This document shows positions 8,667 to 15,859 of a stretch of 37,726 bases of DNA, one piece after another. Positions within the stretch are counted from its first letter, which is position 1; each line of letters begins with the position of its first letter. Under the pieces are notes generated by a model. That model did no database searches, was not told where the DNA came from, and saw only the letters and a program-made list of their open reading frames with translations. Made by a program: the position numbers and the translations under genes. This DNA comes from G020353115 sp964389685 (GTDB lineage Bacteria > Bacteroidota > Bacteroidia > Bacteroidales > VadinHA17), in the NCBI GenBank assembly GCA_964389685.1, contig CAYMFM010000036.1:1-37726 (forward strand), given 5' to 3'.

Positions 8667-8867
8667 ATGAAAAGGAAAAAATTCCTCTTGCGGCTCTTTT
8701 CAGTAATTGCCATGCTGTTGATGCTGATTGCATTGATTGACATGATCTTTTCGCCTAAATTTTTATTTGTCAATCATGTAGTGAACTATTTTCATGTTGC
8801 GAACTCCTTCCTCCTGCTGGCTATATTTACTGCATTGTACCCGGTAGATGAAGGATCGGAGAGCTGA
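8667..8867 (+). CDS. Small two-helix membrane protein, unknown function
   Basis: A 66-residue frame begins MKRKKFLLRLFSVIAMLLML, with Lys/Arg before a first hydrophobic segment (about residues 7-27). A second segment lies at about 42-58 (VANSFLLLAIFTALY) and the tail is acidic (DEGSES). The basic N terminus and two membrane segments look like a real small inner-membrane protein, and a strong stem-loop follows 23 bp after the stop. I do not recognise a family. It is divergent from the M14 peptidase gene and upstream of the transaldolase, but a separate promoter for the latter argues against one operon. Confidence 0.5.
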   Translation: MKRKKFLLRLFSVIAMLLMLIALIDMIFSPKFLFVNHVVNYFHVANSFLLLAIFTALYPVDEGSES

Positions 8868-8890
8868 TTATTACGAAAATAATTTTGATA

Positions 8891-8936
8891 ATTCATGGTG
8901 AGACCCTGGTCAGGGACTTCGGGTCACACCGTGAAT
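8891..8936 (+). terminator. Stem-loop after the small membrane protein gene
   Basis: ATTCATGGTG at 8891-8900 pairs with CACCGTGAAT at 8927-8936 (one G-T pair), and GACCC at 8902-8906 can extend the stem with GGGTC at 8921-8925. It starts 23 bp after the stop at 8867. There is no clean T run after it, so it is a probable RNA stem-loop and only a possible terminator. Confidence 0.4.
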
Positions 8937-9039
8937 TTAATATTACCTGGAGGGTCATAACCAGCCCGGTTAAACCCTTCTGAAATAATGTATCCTTTCC
9001 GCTGTTAAAAACTCACTGATATATTCCACTCTTTATTTG

Positions 9040-9069
9040 TTGCCACGAGAATCCAATCCTTTATCTTTG
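9040..9069 (+). promoter_or_regulatory. Probable Bacteroidota promoter of the transaldolase gene
   Basis: TTG at 9040-9042 and TATCTTTG at 9062-9069 are 19 bp apart. The second matches the -7 consensus TAnnTTTG exactly. Transcription would begin near 9076, giving a leader of about 40 bases before ATG 9117, so it supports the ATG start over the upstream TTG at 9090. Confidence 0.6.
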
Positions 9070-9116
9070 ACCGAATAGTTATCCGGGTATTGTTAAATTT
9101 TAAATCTACGATTATT

Positions 9117-10358
9117 ATGATTGCCTATAAATCAACCACTTCAGACAGGATTAAGGATTTTATACACAAGGGAATTGACATTCACAGGCAGGAGATCCAA
9201 TATGCGTCCGATCCCTTCTGGAAAAACCTGCGCAACTGTAGTACAGAGCTGTGGCTTGATACAGGAGATATGGAAGAAGCGGCTAAAATCTGGACCACTG
9301 AAATGTCAGCATTGACAACGAACAATACGTTACTGAACAAAGAGATCCAGAAAGGTATCTATGACGATTATATTACTGAGGCAAATGGTATTCTGAAGGA
9401 AATGGATCCAGGTTTACGGATACTCGAAATAGCATTTATTTTGAATGCCAGGCATGGAATGCGGCTTGTAGAGCGGTTTGGAGGGAAAGTCAGCGTGGAA
9501 TTACATACCGATTTTGCTCATGATTTTGATGGTATTGTGGAATACGGGCAGCGCTTCTTTGAGATCTGTCCCAACCATTTCATCATCAAAGTACCGTATA
9601 CCGCTACCGGACTGTTGGGTGCCAGAAGACTGCGTGAGCTTGGTGTTGCCATCAATTTTACCCTTGAATTCAGTGCGAGACAGAATGCCCTGGTTGCAGC
9701 TATTGCGAAACCCAATTACCTGAACGTGTTTCTGGGCCGGCTCGGTTCCTATATGGTTGATAATAATCTGGGTGACGGGAAACTGGTGGGTGAAAAAGCT
9801 ACCCTCTCAGCACAGAAAATTGTAAACTATTTTAAACAACAGAATCCCAACCCCACGAAACTGATTGCAGCAAGCCTGAGAAATGCCGGTCAGCTGGATA
9901 ACCTGGCAGGTGTTGATGTTTTTACCATACCAACAAAAGTTGCTGCAGATGGAAAGGAGACACTGTCGGGAGATTTCACTTCAAGAACAGAGGAGATTTA
10001 CCCCGTAACCCTCAATCCGGGGATATCAGCAGATGAGATCGGCTTTTCAAAATTTTGGGAAGTATCACAGCAGGAGCTTGATCTGGCTGAAGAACTTGCC
10101 CGGGATCTCCCAGCTGATGCCGAAGAATTGGTAAAGAGGGCACGTAATAAGGGATGTGCCGACATGTTTCCTGAACTTTCAGAGGCAGAATTCAGAACAA
10201 TAAAGGCGGATGGAAAGATCCCGGTTCATGAAAAATGGGCAAAACGGATTGCAGCCGGGGAATTGGCCATTGATACCCTCCTGAACCTGGCTGGCCTTGC
10301 ATCTTTTGCTACCGACCAGGAAAAACTGGATGAACGGATTATGAAAATAATAAGTTAA
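9117..10358 (+). CDS. Transaldolase family protein
   Basis: The 413-residue product has the transaldolase TIM-barrel motifs: SVELHTDF, then FIIKVPYTATGLLGA with the probable Schiff-base Lys at 158, then GVAINFTLEFSARQN on the next strands. Transaldolases move a dihydroxyacetone unit between sugar phosphates in the non-oxidative pentose phosphate pathway, in the cytosol. At 413 residues it belongs to a long subgroup; classic TalB is about 317 and the short Fsa/MipB form about 220. The C-terminal extension (EELVKRARNKGCADMFPELS and onward) is helical. ATG 9117 is preferred over TTG 9090 because of the promoter at 9040-9069. It appears to be monocistronic, with a terminator hairpin three bases after the stop. 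Confidence 0.9.
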   Translation: MIAYKSTTSDRIKDFIHKGIDIHRQEIQYASDPFWKNLRNCSTELWLDTGDMEEAAKIWTTEMSALTTNNTLLNKEIQKGIYDDYITEANGILKEMDPGLRILEIAFILNARHGMRLVERFGGKVSVELHTDFAHDFDGIVEYGQRFFEICPNHFIIKVPYTATGLLGARRLRELGVAINFTLEFSARQNALVAAIAKPNYLNVFLGRLGSYMVDNNLGDGKLVGEKATLSAQKIVNYFKQQNPNPTKLIAASLRNAGQLDNLAGVDVFTIPTKVAADGKETLSGDFTSRTEEIYPVTLNPGISADEIGFSKFWEVSQQELDLAEELARDLPADAEELVKRARNKGCADMFPELSEAEFRTIKADGKIPVHEKWAKRIAAGELAIDTLLNLAGLASFATDQEKLDERIMKIIS

Positions 10359-10360
10359 CC

Positions 10361-10383
10361 CGAAAAATTCTTTGAATTTTTCG
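10361..10383 (+). terminator. Terminator hairpin of the transaldolase gene
   Basis: CGAAAAATTC and GAATTTTTCG form a perfect 10-bp stem with a TTT loop, starting 3 bp after the stop codon. The 3' arm carries five T. Its position right after the stop supports a termination or 3'-end protection role. Confidence 0.7.
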
Positions 10384-10666
10384 CCATTTATGGCTGACGA
10401 AAAGTCAAATTCAAGTATGTTAACCGTTTGCATTATTGTAAAATTTTATTGCGAAAATTATCTTCGTAGACGATAGATAAACTATCTATCCCCTACAGGG
10501 AATAGGTTGATTTCGGATTTAATACATCTATCATAATGTATGGCCTACGGCCAAAATTATTTTATACCGCATAGCCCTGCCTGCAGGAGTGATATTTTTT
10601 TAGCCCGGGGTAATCGATTAATACAACTCTTATTTAGCTTTGAATTGGTACTGCGAGTGGGAAATA
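10384..10666. other. Intergenic stretch with short palindromes, no gene seen
   Basis: This region between convergent genes holds several short inverted repeats: GATAGAT/ATCTATC at 10472-10490, CCCCTACAGGG at 10490-10500, ATACAT/ATGTAT at 10522-10541, and TGGCCTACGGCCA at 10541-10553. The style (CCTACAGG-, CCTACGG-type cores) resembles the short dispersed repeats at 34857-34871. I see no convincing coding frame. A plus-strand frame at 10540-10788 runs into the antisense of the SDR gene and is not supported. Confidence 0.5.
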
Positions 10667-11755
10667 TTAGTTTTCAAACATCTCTTTCAATCCGGGATCT
10701 AATTCTTTGCAGAGATCTAACGAGTAGTCCCACAATTTTTGCCCTTCGCCTTCATCATAGACTTTTGGATCCATCTTTTTGGGATTGAACATATGGAAAT
10801 ATTGATTGGTAGTGCCCTTCATCTCCTCTGATGCAGCAAGATAGATTACGGGTTTTGCGGCTTTATCCGGTGATTGAAAAAACAGTGTAAAAATGAACTT
10901 CAGGATAACCCTCAACCAACGCGGAGCATGCCTGCTGATATTTGAATTAACGGGACCCGGACAGATAACATTAACTGAGACATTCACTTTGCCTGCCGGG
11001 TTTAACCGGCGGGAGAGTTCGGTAGCAAACGTATTCATAACCAGCTTATAATAACTATAATTGTTCATCGCCTTCCGGATACCATAGGGCCGGTATTCAC
11101 CAAATTCTTCAAAATCGATCGGAGAGGCATTCTGATGGGAATCGGATGAGATAAAAATAATCCTTGGTATTTGATTTGGACTGCTGTTTTTTGCGAATGT
11201 TTCATTTCGGATGGTGCCGTTCCGAAGGAGTCGGTTCAGGACAATAAATTTTGACAGGTAGTTGACCATAAAAATTTCATCCTGGCCCGATTCGGTTATT
11301 TTCGAGCCGGGAGGTGCCACTCCGGCATTACAAACCATGATATCGATTTGAATATTTCGTTCAGCCAGGTCTCTGCAACATTGGGAGATCGAACCAAGCT
11401 TTGTCAGGTCAAGGGGTACCATTTCAATAGCATCAGATCCGGTCAGACTCATTAGTTTTTTCCCTGCTTCCGGGATGCCACTGCGGCAAGCCATGATCAG
11501 GGATGCACCCCTTCGGGCCATCTCTGCAGCTATGGCAAAACCCAGACCGCAGTTCGAACCGGTTACCAGGCAGACTTTTCCGTCCAGCCTGTCATTCTCT
11601 TTCAGGTTACTTGCAAGTTTCTGTCTTCGGAAAATATCCAGGATTCCGGTTAATGTTGCCTGTACGGGATTGTTGAAGCGTCCATATGACATGGTGATCT
11701 GTTTTGTAACGGGTGCGACGGTTACATCTTTGGGTGTGAGGTTATGCTCATCCAT
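10667..11755 (-). CDS. Short-chain dehydrogenase/reductase (retinol dehydrogenase / protochlorophyllide reductase-like)
   Basis: A 362-residue classical SDR. The dinucleotide-binding motif TGSNCGLG is at 65-72, NAG at 143-145, the catalytic Ser region FISSDSHQNA near 201-210, and the YxxxK pair is Y233/K237 in NNYSYYK. The N-terminal extension of about 55 residues and the ordering resemble the group annotated as retinol dehydrogenase or protochlorophyllide oxidoreductase-like; in a non-phototroph the substrate is unknown. It probably reduces a lipid-like or aromatic carbonyl with NAD(P)H. Its ATG at 11755 lies 34 bp inside the end of the upstream M23 gene, which suggests co-transcription with it. 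Confidence 0.88.
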   Translation of the reverse strand: MDEHNLTPKDVTVAPVTKQITMSYGRFNNPVQATLTGILDIFRRQKLASNLKENDRLDGKVCLVTGSNCGLGFAIAAEMARRGASLIMACRSGIPEAGKKLMSLTGSDAIEMVPLDLTKLGSISQCCRDLAERNIQIDIMVCNAGVAPPGSKITESGQDEIFMVNYLSKFIVLNRLLRNGTIRNETFAKNSSPNQIPRIIFISSDSHQNASPIDFEEFGEYRPYGIRKAMNNYSYYKLVMNTFATELSRRLNPAGKVNVSVNVICPGPVNSNISRHAPRWLRVILKFIFTLFFQSPDKAAKPVIYLAASEEMKGTTNQYFHMFNPKKMDPKVYDEGEGQKLWDYSLDLCKELDPGLKEMFEN

Positions 11756-13107
11756 CCCTCCGTTCCATGGTGTGTGCGAATTAAGTAAAAACCATTGAAC
11801 TGGCCAAGGACCAGGAACTGATCATCAGAAAAAATATTAGTAATGGGTATTCCATCCTGTTCAGGGGTTTCCAGTAAAGCAAAGTGGTCAGGCAACGTTT
11901 CGTGATCGATTTCATCAGATGCTATCTCAACTTGCTCATCCGGGATATAGCCTGTTGAACCGTCAGGCAATAACACACGGTACATACTACCCGTTGCAGC
12001 TATTATTACCATGATTGAATGCATCTCCAATGTATCGGTACTGGGTGATTGGGGACCAGGTCCCCGAAAGATGGTAGCTGACTCTATTACCCTTGCCAGC
12101 TTGCTAATTGCCAGGGTGTCTGATCGAATCCGGTCTGGAATAGTGTCGGTCTCAACAAGAAAATCCCATGGATCCACGGGTCCTCTGTTATAAATGCCAA
12201 AATGGAGATGTGGTCTTGTTCTGATAGCATTTCCTGTATTTCCTACAGTTCCAATAGTATCCCCCGGATTAACCCAGCTGGCCTCTTTTGCACATTGTGT
12301 TTCCAGATGGGCGAAATAGAGATAAAGTGCTCTTTTCGGCTCATATAGCCATACATACCTGCCTCCAATACCGCCTTCACCAATCCGCAGGACCTGGGCG
12401 CTGACGGGTGCCAGAACAGGTGTATGTCTGGGAGCAAAAATATCGACACCATGATGCTCCCTTCTCCCACCATCCCTGGAATCTCCAAAAAAACTCTGGA
12501 TGGACCGGCTATCCCTTCCCGATACAGGAAATTCAAGAGAAGGTACCTCCCGGATCACAACATCAAACCGTCCACCTCGCAGGAGCTCGGGCTGAAGCCG
12601 GAGAATATAGTAAGCATCACGCCTGGGTTCAAACATAAGGCGGGATGAATCCTCATCGGCGGTTGCCACATGGATCCAGTCCGGTATGGAATCACCCATC
12701 TGCCGGAACAAATCAGTAAAAAGATTAAGTGAGTCGGAAGCACGAACCGCAATCTTAACTTCAATTCGTAACCCCCGCTTTACGAAAAACCGGTAACCGA
12801 TGGCATCAGGGGTTTTCTGACTGATGTAAAATGCCTCCTGGTAAGGCAATGTGATATCCGTGGGAGAAACCAATGACCGTTGCGCAGCGTTTACCCAATC
12901 CTTACCGAGAGCCGTCGTTATGAGATTTGCCTCCTCCAGCGAATGTTGGTAAGCTTCATGATCCGACCGGGGCCAAAAAGCTTTCGGAACGATCTCTTTT
13001 TTGCAACCGGTAAGGATAAATATTGAAAGTATGAAAACCAACAGAAAAAATGTTGGACCGAAATGAAATGGCTTCCATAACCTGTTTAAAGTAATTCTTT
13101 GGAACAT
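11722..13107 (-). CDS. M23 family metallopeptidase lipoprotein (LytM domain)
   Basis: A 461-residue protein with a lipobox (FILTGC, lipidated Cys35), so it is probably an outer- or inner-membrane lipoprotein facing the periplasm. The LytM/lysostaphin-type domain spans about 210-310, with zinc ligands H218 and D222 in HHGVD and H300/H302 in PHLHFG; the ligand set is intact, so activity is likely. The C-terminal 130 residues include an SH3-like segment (MYRVLLPDGSTGYIPDEQV). The role is cutting peptide cross-links of peptidoglycan, either in remodelling or in defence. The gene overlaps the SDR gene by 34 bp. No partner for cell-division activation is nearby. Confidence 0.9.
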   Translation of the reverse strand: MFQRITLNRLWKPFHFGPTFFLLVFILSIFILTGCKKEIVPKAFWPRSDHEAYQHSLEEANLITTALGKDWVNAAQRSLVSPTDITLPYQEAFYISQKTPDAIGYRFFVKRGLRIEVKIAVRASDSLNLFTDLFRQMGDSIPDWIHVATADEDSSRLMFEPRRDAYYILRLQPELLRGGRFDVVIREVPSLEFPVSGRDSRSIQSFFGDSRDGGRREHHGVDIFAPRHTPVLAPVSAQVLRIGEGGIGGRYVWLYEPKRALYLYFAHLETQCAKEASWVNPGDTIGTVGNTGNAIRTRPHLHFGIYNRGPVDPWDFLVETDTIPDRIRSDTLAISKLARVIESATIFRGPGPQSPSTDTLEMHSIMVIIAATGSMYRVLLPDGSTGYIPDEQVEIASDEIDHETLPDHFALLETPEQDGIPITNIFSDDQFLVLGQFNGFYLIRTHHGTEGWMSITSHPKM

Positions 13108-13204
13108 AAATTTAAAGTGAACAATGAATAAAGCCCCTTTCCCCAGATTTGATCAAACATTATCTAAATAAAAACGCTTTATAGTATTAACGGGCTCTAT
13201 TGAT

Positions 13205-14887
13205 TCAGATCGAATCAATTGCTTCTGTAACATTGATAATATAATCTCCGAGCTTTTCACATTCGGAAAAAAGATCGTTATAGATTATCCCTGTTAGATA
13301 GCTGTATTCATTTTTTTCTACGCTCTTCAGATGTTGCTTTCTGAGTGTATTGCGCAACTGGTTAATGCTTTCCTCAATTTCATCTGCTGCAATTTTGTCA
13401 ACCTCTTTTACACCATTTTCCAGGTTCCTGTTCATAATGACAAATGCCGTATCGATCAGACTGAACATGTGAAGAAGGTTTTCCGCTAATGTTTCTGAAA
13501 ACTTTATTCGCTTTTTTCTCTTTCTGAGCATAGTCTTTGATAGATTATAGATACAATCAGAAATGGATTCAATCTCACTGATGATGGTAAACATGGACTG
13601 TACCCGGTTGGATGATAACCTGCTCAGTTCACTTTCACTCAGTTTGGTAAGGTATTTGGCAATTTCCACCTCAGTCTGGTCATTTGCATTTTCATATTCC
13701 TCGATTTTCCTCCAGGCCTTTTCAAATTTGTTCTCCTTATGCTCCGAAAAAAATTTCTTGAACCGATTAAACATCTTTTGAACTCTCTGACCATAGAGTT
13801 CAATCTCCTTTTTCGCCTGCAGAAGACCCAGTTCTGAGGTCGAAATCATCCCAATATTAATGTATTTCAGATGGAATTCTTCCTCATCACTGTCATGTCG
13901 TACCAGGTGTTTTGATAGTTTAGTCAGAATGGGTATGAGCCAGATCAAAATAGAGACATTCAGTATATTGAATGATGAGTGAAAAATAGATAGTGCAATG
14001 GGTACACTCCCGATATTTGAGAAAGGAGACCCGCCACCCCAGGCCACCATCAATCGATCTATCGTTACCAGGTAGGGTTTGAAAATCGTAAGTATCCATA
14101 ATACCCCAAATACATTAGCCATGAAGTGTATCCGCGCAGTCTGTTTGGCGGTTGTATTTACTACTGCAGAAGCAATATTCGCAGTAATTGTAGTTCCAAT
14201 ATTTTCTCCCAGGATCATGGCTGCAGCCATATCGAAGCTTATCCAACCGCTGTTGCACATGACCAGTGTAAGAGCAATCGTAGCACTTGATGACTGGATG
14301 ATGATTGTCAGTACGGTGCCAATAAGCAGGAAGAGGAGCGTGCTGGATAATCCGGAATCGGAAAACCCGGACAAAAATCCTAAAATTTCCGGATGATCTT
14401 TAATATTCGGAACAGAAGATTTTAAAAACTCAAGCCCAAGGAATAGAAGTGCAAAGCCAATGATTAGCTCACCCCATGCACTACGATTGGTGTTTTTTGA
14501 AAAAATAAGCGGGAATCCGAGTCCTATAAGGGGCAGGGAAAGCGCACTAATGTTAACCTTAAATCCAAAAATGGAAATGATCCAGGCTGTAACCGTGGTG
14601 CCAATATTAGCACCCAGAATGACACCGGCAGACTCTGTAAGACTCAGTAGACCAGCATTCACAAAACTGACCACCATTACCGATGTAGCTGAAGAAGACT
14701 GGATGACAGCAGTGATCAGGAGACCGGTAAAAACCCCAAAAAAGCGCCTGGATGTCATGGCTGCCAGGATATTACGCATCTTATCACCGGCAACCTTTTG
14801 AAGCGCTTCACTCATCAGTTTCATCCCATACAGGAAGACACCTAGCGAGCCAAGAAGCTTCAGAAAATCGATAATACTGTATCCCAA
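13205..14887 (-). CDS. Na/Pi cotransporter family protein with PhoU-like C-terminal domain
   Basis: The 560-residue product has two inverted Na/Pi cotransporter repeats, each with a QSSSAT motif (VIQSSSATSVMVV near 62-74, IIQSSSATIAL near 196-206) and a G(A/E)NIGTT motif (GANIGTTVTAW, GENIGTTITAN). About eight membrane segments fill the first 320 residues. Residues 350-560 are helical and charged and match the PhoU-like tail of bacterial NptA/YjbB-type carriers. It probably moves phosphate with sodium, in export or import. The start in this frame is a TTG codon (14887); the N terminus DFLKLLGSLGVFLYGMKLMS fits the family at that point and no ATG lies close upstream in frame. Confidence 0.9.
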   Translation of the reverse strand: MGYSIIDFLKLLGSLGVFLYGMKLMSEALQKVAGDKMRNILAAMTSRRFFGVFTGLLITAVIQSSSATSVMVVSFVNAGLLSLTESAGVILGANIGTTVTAWIISIFGFKVNISALSLPLIGLGFPLIFSKNTNRSAWGELIIGFALLFLGLEFLKSSVPNIKDHPEILGFLSGFSDSGLSSTLLFLLIGTVLTIIIQSSSATIALTLVMCNSGWISFDMAAAMILGENIGTTITANIASAVVNTTAKQTARIHFMANVFGVLWILTIFKPYLVTIDRLMVAWGGGSPFSNIGSVPIALSIFHSSFNILNVSILIWLIPILTKLSKHLVRHDSDEEEFHLKYINIGMISTSELGLLQAKKEIELYGQRVQKMFNRFKKFFSEHKENKFEKAWRKIEEYENANDQTEVEIAKYLTKLSESELSRLSSNRVQSMFTIISEIESISDCIYNLSKTMLRKRKKRIKFSETLAENLLHMFSLIDTAFVIMNRNLENGVKEVDKIAADEIEESINQLRNTLRKQHLKSVEKNEYSYLTGIIYNDLFSECEKLGDYIINVTEAIDSI

Positions 14888-15191
14888 TGTTGGAGATTTA
14901 AGAATATAAAAATGGCAGAAAGAAATCTAAAATTAAAAATATTCCCGTTTTTTTTCTCGATTAGTTTTTAACAGCCTGTTCTGTACCCATTTATAAACTC
15001 TCCCAAAAACAGGGTTGTAAAAAAACAGGAAGCTGTTACCTTATTTTTTAAAGCAGTAAGGGTGATTATTTAAATTCCAACCTTTTCGATATTTTTATTA
15101 CATTTAATTCTTGGCGTGTCATAAGCATTTATCATACGCTGTTTAACCTTTTAAGCAGGATGAATTATTCGGGAATATTAAACAAAACACC
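14888..15191. other. Divergent intergenic region, no gene seen
   Basis: About 300 AT-rich bases lie between the divergent Na/Pi and flavin reductase genes, so promoters for both are expected here. No confident -33/-7 pair was found, and no tRNA or structured RNA was recognised. Short runs of T (14949-14957, 15044-15050) are the only visible feature. Confidence 0.5.
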
Positions 15192-15719
15192 ATGAACCTT
15201 GAAGCCTTTTATACCCTCACCTATGGGCTCTATATCGTTAGTTCAGCCGTTGGAAAGAAACTTAACGGTTATATTTCCAATACGGTTTTCCAGGTGACAG
15301 CCGAACCACCCAGAATCGCAATTAGCTGTAATAAGGATAATTACACTGCTTCCCTCATTCAAAAGAGCAAACAATTTTCTGTTTCGGTGTTGCACCAGGA
15401 TGTAAAACCTGCTATAATTGGTAGTTTCGGGTATAAGAGTGGCAATGATATTGACAAGTTTGAAGGGATCGGGTACATCCGGGGAGCCAGTGGGGTTCCA
15501 ATCGTTACGGAAGATGCAATAGCCTGGTTTGAATGCAACGTGGAGCAGGAATATGATGTTGGAACGCATCTGCTGTTTATCGGTGAAATTATCAACAGTG
15601 AAATGGTTGATCCCGAAAAAACACCGTTGACATACGCCCATTACCGGGATGTAAAACGGGGGGTTGCACCGAAAAATGCACCGACCTATATCGATAAATC
15701 CAAACTTGACAAGCAATAA
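15192..15719 (+). CDS. Flavin reductase family protein (FMN-binding split barrel)
   Basis: The 175-residue product opens MNLEAFYTLTYGLYIVSSAV and continues with GYISNTVFQVTAEPPRIAIS, then KSKQFSVSVL and FEGI/IAWFECNVEQEYDVGTHLLFIGEI, the pattern of the flavin reductase-like domain. It is closest in style to the N-terminal domain of high-molecular-weight rubredoxin proteins, which pass electrons from NAD(P)H through FMN to oxygen- or NO-reducing flavoproteins. Here the frame stops right after KNAPTYID and a short lysine-rich tail, the place where the rubredoxin domain begins in the fused form, so this is a stand-alone version. No flavodiiron protein or rubredoxin gene is next to it. Confidence 0.85.
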   Translation: MNLEAFYTLTYGLYIVSSAVGKKLNGYISNTVFQVTAEPPRIAISCNKDNYTASLIQKSKQFSVSVLHQDVKPAIIGSFGYKSGNDIDKFEGIGYIRGASGVPIVTEDAIAWFECNVEQEYDVGTHLLFIGEIINSEMVDPEKTPLTYAHYRDVKRGVAPKNAPTYIDKSKLDKQ

Positions 15720-15859
15720 GGACTAAAAAGAGAACGAAAGAAACAGAGGTAGCTGGTGAGAAAGGAGTCAAGGAAATGGTTGCATTACTCCAAACCAGCA
15801 CAAAGATACTATCCTGTACAGAAAATTGACCTGGATTGAGGAACTTCCCCCAATTTATT

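Noticed and set aside
12011..12193. Plus-strand frame inside the M23 gene
   Set aside because: This is a shadow of the well-supported M23 gene, with no independent evidence.
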